Of a stretch of DNA of 20,552 nucleotides, positions 14,728 through 20,552 are shown one piece after another (position 1 is the first letter of the stretch; each line of letters begins with the position of its first letter). Made by a program: the position numbers and the translations under genes. The stretch lies in assembly GCA_900546285.1 (NCBI GenBank), contig URCJ01000035.1:1-20552 (forward strand), written 5' to 3'. Under the pieces are notes generated by a model. The model was not told the origin of the DNA and did no database searches. It saw nothing but the letters and a program-made list of their open reading frames with translations. The DNA is from an uncultured Solobacterium sp. (GTDB lineage: Bacteria; Bacillota_I; Bacilli_A; Erysipelotrichales; Erysipelotrichaceae).

Positions 14728-15272
14728 TGAAGTGGATGGTTGGCTCTGATATTCATGGTAGTGAATTCTTCGCAGAGAAGTTAGTTAAGGCTTATAAGAA
14801 AGAGGGGGCTACTAAGTTATTACTATTGGGTGATATTCTTTATCATGGTCCTCGTAATGATTTACCTTTAGGATATAGTCCAAAGGGTGTTATTAGGCTT
14901 TTGAATCCCTTAAAGAGAGATATTGTCTGTGTTAGGGGGAACTGTGAGGCTGAGGTTGACCAGATGGTTCTTGAGTTTCCAGTGCTTACAGATCATGTAA
15001 TCTTAGAGAATGAAAATTTAACTATTTATATGTGTCATGGTCATCATGAGAATAATGAGAATCCACCACTTATGAATAAGAAATATGTCTTGTTGTGTGG
15101 GCATACTCATATTCCTAAGTTGGATGTGCACGGTGATTATGTTTATATTAATCCCGGTTCTGTCTCACTTCCAAAGGAAGATACATGGCATGGCTATATG
15201 ATTATTGAGGATAATAAGTTTATTTGGAAGAATCTTGATGGTGAAGTCATCAGGGAATATGACTATGTTTGA
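14727..15272 (+). CDS. yfcE: YfcE-type metallophosphodiesterase
   Basis: A 181-aa calcineurin-like phosphodiesterase of the YfcE/MJ0936 group, which hydrolyses phosphodiester bonds with two metal ions (Mn or similar); the natural substrate is uncertain. The metal ligands are all visible: Asp8 and His10 (SDIHG), Asp36 (GDILYHG), Asn72 (GNCEAEVD), His104 in CHGHH, and His126/His128 in CGHTHIP. The late NPGSVSLP is the family signature. Its ATG overlaps the telA stop (TAATG), and its end overlaps the start of the next gene, so it belongs to the partition operon. Confidence 0.92.
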   Translation: MKWMVGSDIHGSEFFAEKLVKAYKKEGATKLLLLGDILYHGPRNDLPLGYSPKGVIRLLNPLKRDIVCVRGNCEAEVDQMVLEFPVLTDHVILENENLTIYMCHGHHENNENPPLMNKKYVLLCGHTHIPKLDVHGDYVYINPGSVSLPKEDTWHGYMIIEDNKFIWKNLDGEVIREYDYV

Positions 15273-15723
15273 GCAATTTATTTCTAATAAGATAGTGATT
15301 GTAGCACTTATTTCTTGGTTTACCGCACAAGGGTTGAAGGTAATTACTCATGCTTGTGTGTATAAGAAATTAGATTTCAAGCGTTTGTTTGGAGATGGTG
15401 GCATGCCTAGTTGCCATTCAGCGGTTGTTTCATCTTGTGCTACTGCGATTGGGATTATTGAGGGTTTTAATTCTTCTGTCTTTGCGTTAGCGCTTATAAT
15501 TGCGATAATTGTTATGCATGATGCATCTGGTGTAAGGTTTGAGACTGGTAAGCAGAATAAAATCATCAAGGACATTTCACAGTTCATTGAGGGTTTTAAT
15601 AATATTAAGTTTGATGATGAATCTTTGAAGGAATTTGTGGGGCATACACATTTACAAGTTGTGATGGGTTGCCTACTTGGTATTATTGTTTCTGTTGTTG
15701 TATGTAACATATTGTTTATTTAA
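15265..15723 (+). CDS. yuiD: Divergent PAP2-family membrane protein (YuiD/DUF212)
   Basis: A 152-aa member of the divergent PAP2 (DUF212) group, small membrane proteins related to acid phosphatases. The frame is open from 15205, but the ATG at 15265 has AGGGAA (15252-15257) at good spacing. The signature GGMPSCHSA (45-53) matches the family GGMPSSHSA with Cys in place of the second Ser. VMHDASGVR follows further on. Hydrophobic segments lie at about 10-25, 52-85 and 130-150. It overlaps the yfcE end by 8 bp and is the last gene before a terminator. Enzymatic activity for this family is not established to my knowledge. Confidence 0.88.
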   Translation: MFEQFISNKIVIVALISWFTAQGLKVITHACVYKKLDFKRLFGDGGMPSCHSAVVSSCATAIGIIEGFNSSVFALALIIAIIVMHDASGVRFETGKQNKIIKDISQFIEGFNNIKFDDESLKEFVGHTHLQVVMGCLLGIIVSVVVCNILFI

Positions 15724-15748
15724 GCTCACATATGTGGGCTTTTCTTTT
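15722..15748 (+). terminator. Terminator closing the partition operon
   Basis: A 10-bp palindrome with one G-U pair (15722-15731 with 15732-15741), realistically a 7-8 bp stem with a short loop, is followed by TTTTCTTTT. It includes the stop codon of the yuiD-like gene. Confidence 0.75.
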
Positions 15749-15795
15749 GGTTTTCCACAATTGTTGATAAGTGGTGGGAAAAATATGGGAGGTTT

Positions 15796-15828
15796 ATGGT
15801 AAGGAATTCCATTGTTATAAAGCGATAA
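15796..15828 (+). CDS. Possible 10-codon leader peptide before the sigma-factor gene
   Basis: A GGGAGG (15787-15792) followed three bases later by ATG opens MVRNSIVIKR and stops at TAA (15826-15828), eight bases before the sigma ATG. This is the only good ribosome binding site in the interval; the sigma gene has none of its own. Translation re-initiation after this peptide could drive the sigma gene. The spacing is short, so this is tentative. Confidence 0.3.
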   Translation: MVRNSIVIKR

Positions 15829-15835
15829 TGGAAAC

Positions 15836-16420
15836 ATGGATGAATTAGTATTGGTAAATAGGGTAAGAGAAAATTGTGATGATGCAGCTTTTAATGAAGT
15901 GCTTAATGGCCATATCAAGATGATTGAGTCGATTGTGCTTAATTGTGTTAATGAAATTGGTGATTTTAGGTTAAATAAGGATGATCTAAAACAAGAGGCT
16001 ATTATTGGCTTATATGATGCGTGTAAGTGTTATAAGGAAGATATGAATACGAAGTTTTCCACTTTTGCGTATACATGTATTAAAAGAAGGGTTCATGCTT
16101 ATTATCGTAAGTGTACTCATTTGTATTGTGTGGAGTGTGTGTCTTTGGATAATTCTGTGGTAAAGGATAGTGGTCTTATTTATGGTATTCAAAAAGAACA
16201 AGAGTCTATTAAAGATAAGATGGAAGTTCTTAATAAGTTGATGACTCAATTGAATTATGAAGATAGGATGATTGTGGATATGCGTATTAAGAACTATTCT
16301 TATAAGGAGATTTCAGATTATTTGAATATTAAAGAGAAGCGCATTGATAATAGGCTAATGCGCATTAAAGATAAACTATCTAGGTCAGATTTGGTTAATA
16401 AGGCAAAATTGTACAGTTGA
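15836..16420 (+). CDS. SigH-like sigma-70 family sigma factor, cysteine-rich
   Basis: A 194-aa sigma factor with region 2 (about 12-90: DDLKQEAIIGLYDACKCYKED, then FSTFAYTCIKRRVHAYYRK) and region 4 (about 125-185: LNYEDRMIVDMRIKNYSYKEISDYLNIKEKRIDNRLMRIKDKL). The size and the short linker resemble SigH, which directs stationary-phase, competence or early sporulation genes in Bacillota. Eight cysteines fall in the first 101 residues (14, 37, 63, 65, 81, 93, 98, 101), three of them as C-x4-C-x2-C between regions 2 and 4; none is in region 4. The ATG at 15836 lacks a Shine-Dalgarno and the frame is closed upstream by TAA at 15818. GATAAT at 15824-15829 could be a -10 for a leaderless message. 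The alternative is coupling to the small upstream frame at 15796. Confidence 0.85.
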   Translation: MDELVLVNRVRENCDDAAFNEVLNGHIKMIESIVLNCVNEIGDFRLNKDDLKQEAIIGLYDACKCYKEDMNTKFSTFAYTCIKRRVHAYYRKCTHLYCVECVSLDNSVVKDSGLIYGIQKEQESIKDKMEVLNKLMTQLNYEDRMIVDMRIKNYSYKEISDYLNIKEKRIDNRLMRIKDKLSRSDLVNKAKLYS

Positions 16421-16447
16421 CTTTTAATTCCAGTTTAAGTCTATAAT
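16417..16447 (+). promoter_or_regulatory. Promoter of uppP
   Basis: TTGACT at 16417-16422 and a perfect TATAAT at 16442-16447, separated by 19 nt, which is slightly long. The predicted start site (about 16454) excludes the ATG at 16450 and supports the one at 16468. Confidence 0.55.
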
Positions 16448-16467
16448 AGATGAGATTGGAGAAAAGT

Positions 16468-17322
16468 ATGGTAGAGATATTAAAGGCGATATTATTTGGA
16501 ATAATTGAGGGTGTCACAGAGTGGCTTCCTATTTCAAGTACTGGACATATGATTTTATTAAATGAATTTATTACTTTAGATGTTAGTAAAGAGTTTTATT
16601 CAATGTTTGAGGTGGTAATTCAATTAGGTGCTATTTTAGCGGTTGTTGTTTTATATTGGAATTCTATTTGGCCATTTGGTCTAAAGTTAAAGGAACCTAT
16701 TAAGGAAACTGGATTATTGAAGTATTTTGATAAGCCAAAGTGGGTTATGTGGATTAAGGTTCTAGTAGCTTGTGTTCCTGCTGCTATTGTTGGATTAGCA
16801 TTTAATGATTTGTTTGAAGAATTGTTCTATAACTATGTTTGTGTTGCGATTGCATTAATTGTATTTGGTGTTGCGTTTATCATTATTGAAACAAGAAATC
16901 ATGGTAAATCTGCCAAGATTAATTCAATTGCTGAATTAGATTATAAGACTGTAATTATTATTGGTTTGTTTCAATTAATTGCGGCTATTTTCCCTGGAAC
17001 TAGTAGAAGTGGTGCGACTATTGTAGGTGCTTTATTAATTGGTGTTAGTAGAGTGGTAGCTGCTGAATTTACTTTCTATTTGGCGGTTCCTGTAATGTTT
17101 GGTGCAAGTTTATTGAAGTTAGTTAAGTTTGGTTTTGCGTTTACTACCTTAGAATTCTTTATTTTAATGGTTGGTATGATTGTGGCTTTTATTACTTCAA
17201 TGTTTGTGATTAGTTTCTTGATGTCTTATATTAAGAAACATGACTTTAAGGTATTTGGTTATTACCGTATAGTTTTAGGTATTTTAGTTTTAGCTTATTA
17301 TTTCCTATTTGCGATTAAATAA
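16468..17322 (+). CDS. uppP: Undecaprenyl-diphosphatase UppP (BacA)
   Basis: A membrane enzyme that removes a phosphate from undecaprenyl pyrophosphate, recycling the lipid carrier for peptidoglycan and other wall polymers; extra copies confer bacitracin resistance. The ATG at 16468 is chosen over 16450 because GGAGA (16457-16461) precedes it and the promoter lies just upstream; it gives 284 aa. Both conserved motifs are present: EGVTEWLPISSTGH (14-27) and PGTSRSG (176-182). About seven to eight hydrophobic segments span the protein. It lies 47 bp after the sigma gene with its own promoter. Confidence 0.96.
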   Translation: MVEILKAILFGIIEGVTEWLPISSTGHMILLNEFITLDVSKEFYSMFEVVIQLGAILAVVVLYWNSIWPFGLKLKEPIKETGLLKYFDKPKWVMWIKVLVACVPAAIVGLAFNDLFEELFYNYVCVAIALIVFGVAFIIIETRNHGKSAKINSIAELDYKTVIIIGLFQLIAAIFPGTSRSGATIVGALLIGVSRVVAAEFTFYLAVPVMFGASLLKLVKFGFAFTTLEFFILMVGMIVAFITSMFVISFLMSYIKKHDFKVFGYYRIVLGILVLAYYFLFAIK

Positions 17323-17323
17323 G

Positions 17324-17329
17324 TATAAT
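17324..17329 (+). promoter_or_regulatory. Possible -10 element for trxA
   Basis: A perfect TATAAT two bases after the uppP stop codon and 20 bases before the trxA GTG. The -35 is poor, so read-through from uppP is equally possible. Confidence 0.35.
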
Positions 17330-17349
17330 GTAAATAAGAGGTAAAATTC

Positions 17350-17658
17350 GTGAAAATTGTTAGTAAAGAAGAATTCGATGTTATCTCAAGAAGCGGCAAC
17401 GTAGTTGTTGATTTTTATGCTGACTGGTGTGGACCTTGTAAGTTATTGGGTCCAGTTCTTGAGAAGATCAGCAAGAGTTATCCTGATATTACTTTCATTA
17501 AGGTGAATGTAGATGATAATGAACAGCTTGCTGTTGATTTTGGTATTATGTCTATTCCGGCTGTTTTTATGTTGAAGGATGGTAAGCCGGTTAATAAGTT
17601 TGTTGGTTCTTTACCTGAATCAAGGATTGTTAATATTTTAGAGGAAACTTTTAAGTAG
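17350..17658 (+). CDS. trxA: Thioredoxin
   Basis: A 102-aa classical thioredoxin, a small cytoplasmic protein that reduces disulfides. The active site WCGPC is at 26-30 after DFYAD, and the cis-proline is at 70 (SIPAVF). The length is that of the single-domain family. The start is GTG at 17350 with AGAGGT (17337-17342) upstream; no ATG lies nearby. A perfect terminator overlaps its stop codon. No thioredoxin reductase is in the window. Confidence 0.95.
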   Translation: MKIVSKEEFDVISRSGNVVVDFYADWCGPCKLLGPVLEKISKSYPDITFIKVNVDDNEQLAVDFGIMSIPAVFMLKDGKPVNKFVGSLPESRIVNILEETFK

Positions 17659-17688
17659 ATTGTTTGTTTTTTGACAATCTACTTTTTT
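17653..17688 (+). terminator. Strong terminator overlapping the trxA stop
   Basis: A perfect 11-bp stem, AAGTAGATTGT (17653-17663) with ACAATCTACTT (17674-17684), has a 10-nt loop and a run of six T. Confidence 0.92.
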
Positions 17689-17704
17689 ATTTTGTGGGGA
17701 GATT

Positions 17705-19471
17705 ATGACATTATCAGATATTGTTAAGTTATTGGGTGGTGTTGCACTGTTCTTGTTTGGTATGACCCTAATGGGTGATAGCCTTAAGAAGGTTGCTGGT
17801 ACCAAACTAGAAGTTTTTTTATACAAGTTAACAGGAAGTCCTTTAAAGGGTATTCTTTTGGGTACTGGTGTTACGGCTATTATTCAATCATCTAGTGCTA
17901 CAAGTGCGATGGTTGTTGGTTTTGTAAACTCTGGTATGATGAAGCTCAATCAGGCTATCAGTATTATCATGGGTGCTATTATTGGTACAAGTATTACTGG
18001 TTGGGTTATTTCTTTATCTTATATTGGTACTGGTAATAGTGGTATGTTGGAATTGTTTTCAACAAGTACTTTAGCTTCTTTAATTGGAGTTATTGGTATT
18101 TTGTTTATTATGGTTTCTAAGAAACGTAAACAAAAGAATATTGGTGAGATTTTATTAGGCTTTACTATTTTGATGGTGGGTATGGAACAAATGTCTGGGG
18201 CTGTTAGTGGTCTTAGAAGTGAACCTACTTTCTTAAATTTATTTACATCATTCTCAAATCCTGCCTTGGGTATTGGCTTTGGTATGTTGTTTACAGCTTT
18301 AATTCAAAGTGCTAGTGCTGCTGTTGGTATTATTCAAGCTTTATCAAGTACTGGTGTTATTACTGTTGATATGACAGTTCCAATTCTTATTGGTATTGCG
18401 ATTGGTGCATCATTACCGGTAATTATTTCATCTATTGGTGCTAACGTTGATGCTAAAAAGGCTGCTTATTCTTATTTGGTTATTGATGTTGTCGGTGGTT
18501 TGTTGTTTGCGGTAATTTTCTATGCTTTGAATTTCATTTTCCATTTTAATTTCTTGGATGATATTGTGAATCCTGTTTCCATTGCCTTTATTAATACGAT
18601 GATAAGAGTTGTGATGATTGGCATGTTGTCTCCTTTCATTAAGACTATTGAGAAGCTTGTGAGTCTTGTGGTTAAGGATAATAATGATGAGGAACAAAGT
18701 GATACTAACTTGTTGGAAGAAAGATTCTTGCAGTATCCACCTTTGGCTTGTGAGAATGTTACCCAGGTAATTAATACAATGGCTGGTAAGGTCTTGGATA
18801 TTACTTTTAGTGCCATTAGCTTATTGGATAATTTTGATGAGAAGAAGTTTGCTAAGGTAGAGAAGAAGGAAGTTAGGTTAGATGAATATGAGGATAAGAT
18901 TAATATTTATCTAACTAAGATGGCTTCTAAGTCTTTGAATGGTTATCAATCTAGACTTGTTGGTCGTTATTTACATAGTGTTGGTGATTTGGAAAGAATT
19001 TCTGACCATGCCTTGAATATTGCTCAATTAGCTCAGGCTATTTCTGAGGATAAGGTTGTTTTCTCTAGTGATAGCAAGAAGGAATTGGATTTGTTGTTGG
19101 AGGCAATTAAGAAGGTTTCTACAATGTGTATGGATAGCTTTATTACTAGTGATATTGAACAATCATATGCGGTTGAACCTTTAGAACAAGTAGTTGATAA
19201 GATTGTTGATAAGATGAGGGAGAATCATATTGAGCGTCTTCAAAATGGTGAGTGTAATGTTCAAAGTGGTTATATCTTCGATGATTTGTTGAATAACTTT
19301 GAAAGAGTTTCGGATCATTGTTCAAATATTGCGTTGGCAACCATTGGTTCCTATGATAAGAATTTCGATACTCATACATTTGAGATTGATATTAGAAAAG
19401 AAGATCATTTCTTGGATCTATATCGTCAATATCTTGATGAACTAAATTATTATGATGTCTTAAGTAAGTAG
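17705..19471 (+). CDS. Na/Pi cotransporter with PhoU-like C-terminal domain
   Basis: A 588-aa NptA/YjbB-type transporter that takes up or exports phosphate with sodium. The membrane part (about 1-320) holds the family's inverted repeat, each half with a QSS-type motif: QSSSATSAM at 61-69 and QSASAAVGI at 201-209. The cytoplasmic part (about 345-588) is a PhoU-like helical bundle that probably regulates transport (KVEKKEVRLDEYEDKINIYL, and the two DRISDH-like stretches DLERISDHALNIA and NFERVSDHCSNIA). GGGGAG at 17696-17701 precedes the ATG. It follows the trxA terminator by 16 bp without an obvious promoter of its own. Confidence 0.93.
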   Translation: MTLSDIVKLLGGVALFLFGMTLMGDSLKKVAGTKLEVFLYKLTGSPLKGILLGTGVTAIIQSSSATSAMVVGFVNSGMMKLNQAISIIMGAIIGTSITGWVISLSYIGTGNSGMLELFSTSTLASLIGVIGILFIMVSKKRKQKNIGEILLGFTILMVGMEQMSGAVSGLRSEPTFLNLFTSFSNPALGIGFGMLFTALIQSASAAVGIIQALSSTGVITVDMTVPILIGIAIGASLPVIISSIGANVDAKKAAYSYLVIDVVGGLLFAVIFYALNFIFHFNFLDDIVNPVSIAFINTMIRVVMIGMLSPFIKTIEKLVSLVVKDNNDEEQSDTNLLEERFLQYPPLACENVTQVINTMAGKVLDITFSAISLLDNFDEKKFAKVEKKEVRLDEYEDKINIYLTKMASKSLNGYQSRLVGRYLHSVGDLERISDHALNIAQLAQAISEDKVVFSSDSKKELDLLLEAIKKVSTMCMDSFITSDIEQSYAVEPLEQVVDKIVDKMRENHIERLQNGECNVQSGYIFDDLLNNFERVSDHCSNIALATIGSYDKNFDTHTFEIDIRKEDHFLDLYRQYLDELNYYDVLSK

Positions 19472-19491
19472 TCCTAGTGGCTACTTATTTT
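19466..19491 (+). terminator. Weak hairpin at the end of the Na/Pi gene
   Basis: AAGTAG (19466-19471) and CTACTT (19481-19486) form a 6-bp stem over the stop codon, followed by ATTTTAAT. Weak by itself; a second candidate lies at 19514-19555. Confidence 0.4.
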
Positions 19492-19513
19492 AATATATTA
19501 AGTAATTCAATCT

Positions 19514-19555
19514 GTCAGTCATAAAGTCCAAAGTGATGATATGTGGCTGACTTTT
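19514..19555 (+). terminator. Second possible terminator after the Na/Pi gene
   Basis: GTCAGTCA (19514-19521) and TGGCTGAC (19544-19551) form an 8-bp stem with one G-U pair and a 22-nt loop, followed by four T. Confidence 0.4.
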
Positions 19556-19866
19556 GAATAGTGAACCACGAAAAGAACTTTTAATAGTTGGGATAAGTAT
19601 TTTTAATTATCAACCATTGTTTACTGTCAATATTCAAAATAACAACATAATGGTTATAAGGACATGATATACGTGAATGTTTTTATTTTAGTGTATATAA
19701 AACTAGATTAGGGAATATAGATAACAAGTCGACAGATAATTAACAAAACATTACAAAGCTCAAGAATGACATTTATTTTATAATTGTGTCGAATATTTTA
19801 AATAAAATAACAAAAGTGACGAATTTACTTGGAAAAAAATTGTTTTATTTGAAATGTTTTTATACT
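19556..19866. other. Gene-free interval before the LevR-like gene
   Basis: About 310 bases with no credible ORF on either strand. Visible structure: a 7-bp inverted repeat AACCATT/AATGGTT (19612-19618 and 19649-19655), and two near-identical 9-mers in the same orientation, GTGTCGAAT (19786-19794) and GTGACGAAT (19816-19824), exactly 30 bp apart. That spacing places them on the same DNA face, as expected for a regulator binding site. No sigma-54 type promoter was seen. Confidence 0.4.
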
Positions 19867-19881
19867 AAAGGAGCAATGGAA

Positions 19882-20552
19882 ATGAGTACAGTTAACAAAA
19901 TATTAGAATACTTAAATCAACAAAGAGTTAATCTTGATAATTTGGATGATTTTACTACGGTTAGTATTTCGGAAAAGCTTATTTTGTCGAGAACTTCAAC
20001 TTCTGAATATTTAAATTCATTAGTTAAAGATGAAAAAGCTGTAAGAATTAAATCAAGACCAGTTTATTATCTTCCTGTAAATAAACTAGAGGAAATATAT
20101 AACTTAAAAATTGATGAATTTGAGTTTCTGTCTATTGAAGCATTTAAAAGATATCTTGATACAAATGCAAATTATATTAAGGATTTTGACTATGCGATTG
20201 GATGTAATGGCAGTTTGATGATGTCTATATCTTCTTTAAAGTCAGCTATTTCTTATCCAACACCTTTGCCTGTTATTATTTTTGGTAAAAAAGGGACAGG
20301 AAAGAAATATCTAGCTAAGTTAGCTTTGGAATATCTTAAGAATAATAATCTTTGTGACAGGAAGTCAAAGTTTGTTTGCTGTGATTTATCTAAAGAAAAT
20401 TTTGAAGATGTTTTGATTGAAATAAAAAGGAATGAAAAAATGGAAGATATATTAAAACAAGAAGAATGTTTATATCAAGTAGTTGAACTAGCAGAAGATG
20501 GAGTGTATCTGCAAAATACTATGAATAATAAAATATCAAAAGAAAAAGATAT
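19882..20552 (+). CDS. LevR-like PTS-regulated transcriptional activator, partial (3' end outside window)
   Basis: The frame stays open for 223 codons to the window end. AAAGGAG (19867-19873) at eight bases favours the ATG at 19882 over the one at 19876. The N-terminus (about 1-68) is a winged helix-turn-helix typical of LevR/MtlR-type activators (VSISEKLILSRTSTSEYLNSL, then IKSRPVYYLP). Next comes FDYAIGCNGSLMMSISSLKSAISYP (107-131), matching the family lead-in (IG..GSL....AI.YP) to the AAA+ ATPase. The Walker A region is IIFGKKGTGKKYLAKL, with Lys where Ser or Thr usually follows the GK. Family members activate sigma-54 promoters of mannose-class PTS operons and carry PRD and EIIA/EIIB domains further on, outside this window. 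Expected targets lie downstream. Confidence 0.7.
   Translation, partial: MSTVNKILEYLNQQRVNLDNLDDFTTVSISEKLILSRTSTSEYLNSLVKDEKAVRIKSRPVYYLPVNKLEEIYNLKIDEFEFLSIEAFKRYLDTNANYIKDFDYAIGCNGSLMMSISSLKSAISYPTPLPVIIFGKKGTGKKYLAKLALEYLKNNNLCDRKSKFVCCDLSKENFEDVLIEIKRNEKMEDILKQEECLYQVVELAEDGVYLQNTMNNKISKEKD

Noticed and set aside
15348..15710. Minus-strand 120-aa open frame opposite the yuiD-like gene
   Set aside because: It is the antisense of a recognised membrane protein family; its composition is what a shadow frame gives.
15751..15782. DnaA box TTTTCCACA and flanking inverted repeat as part of an origin
   Set aside because: Only a single one-mismatch box, with no cluster and no AT-rich unwinding repeats; dnaA and dnaN are not present.
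19840..19866. Promoter TTGTTT / TATACT just before the LevR-like gene
   Set aside because: The spacer is only 15 nt and the start point would fall within the ribosome binding site.

Overview
The window reads as one stretch of low-GC Bacillota chromosome. The standard genetic code fits: tryptophan is TGG and TGA is used as a stop. Gene content (Noc-ParA-ParB next to RsmG, YitT, UppP, a SigH-like sigma factor, AdhE, a LevR-like regulator) and the AT-rich codon use suggest an Erysipelotrichia-like gut or oral anaerobe. That placement is inference; no rRNA or other decisive marker is present.

Left edge (1-1430): a KtrA/TrkA-type potassium channel regulator with a clear terminator, then a small predicted lipoprotein driven by an extended -10 promoter.

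Accessory island (about 1430-6100): a decayed gene (internal stop plus frameshift), a GIY-YIG nuclease-like protein, a gene-free 427-bp stretch that looks like a promoter-to-terminator small RNA or leader with two related palindromes, a 75-aa protein built entirely from 15-residue repeats, a WYL-domain regulator, the cut-off start of another gene, and a 445-aa protein with visibly different codon use. I recognise that last protein as a shortened relative of the PolC replicative polymerase in which catalytic aspartates are replaced. The island is bracketed by two copies of a 22-23 bp terminator-like sequence.

Middle (6141-9552): on the minus strand, a membrane-anchored XRE regulator and adhE, the bifunctional acetaldehyde-CoA/alcohol dehydrogenase. 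A Rex-type operator and a CcpA-type cre site lie side by side upstream of adhE, which fits control of ethanol fermentation by NADH level and sugar supply.

Right half (9587-19471, all plus strand): yitT, then a tightly packed run rsmG-noc-parA-parB-telA-yfcE-yuiD with overlapping or nearly touching genes. It couples ribosome methylation, chromosome partition and division-site control. It ends at a terminator and is followed by a cysteine-rich SigH-like sigma factor, uppP (undecaprenyl pyrophosphate recycling), trxA (thioredoxin) and a Na/phosphate cotransporter with a PhoU-like tail. The window ends inside a LevR-like regulator. No tRNA, rRNA, CRISPR array, transposase or integrase was seen.
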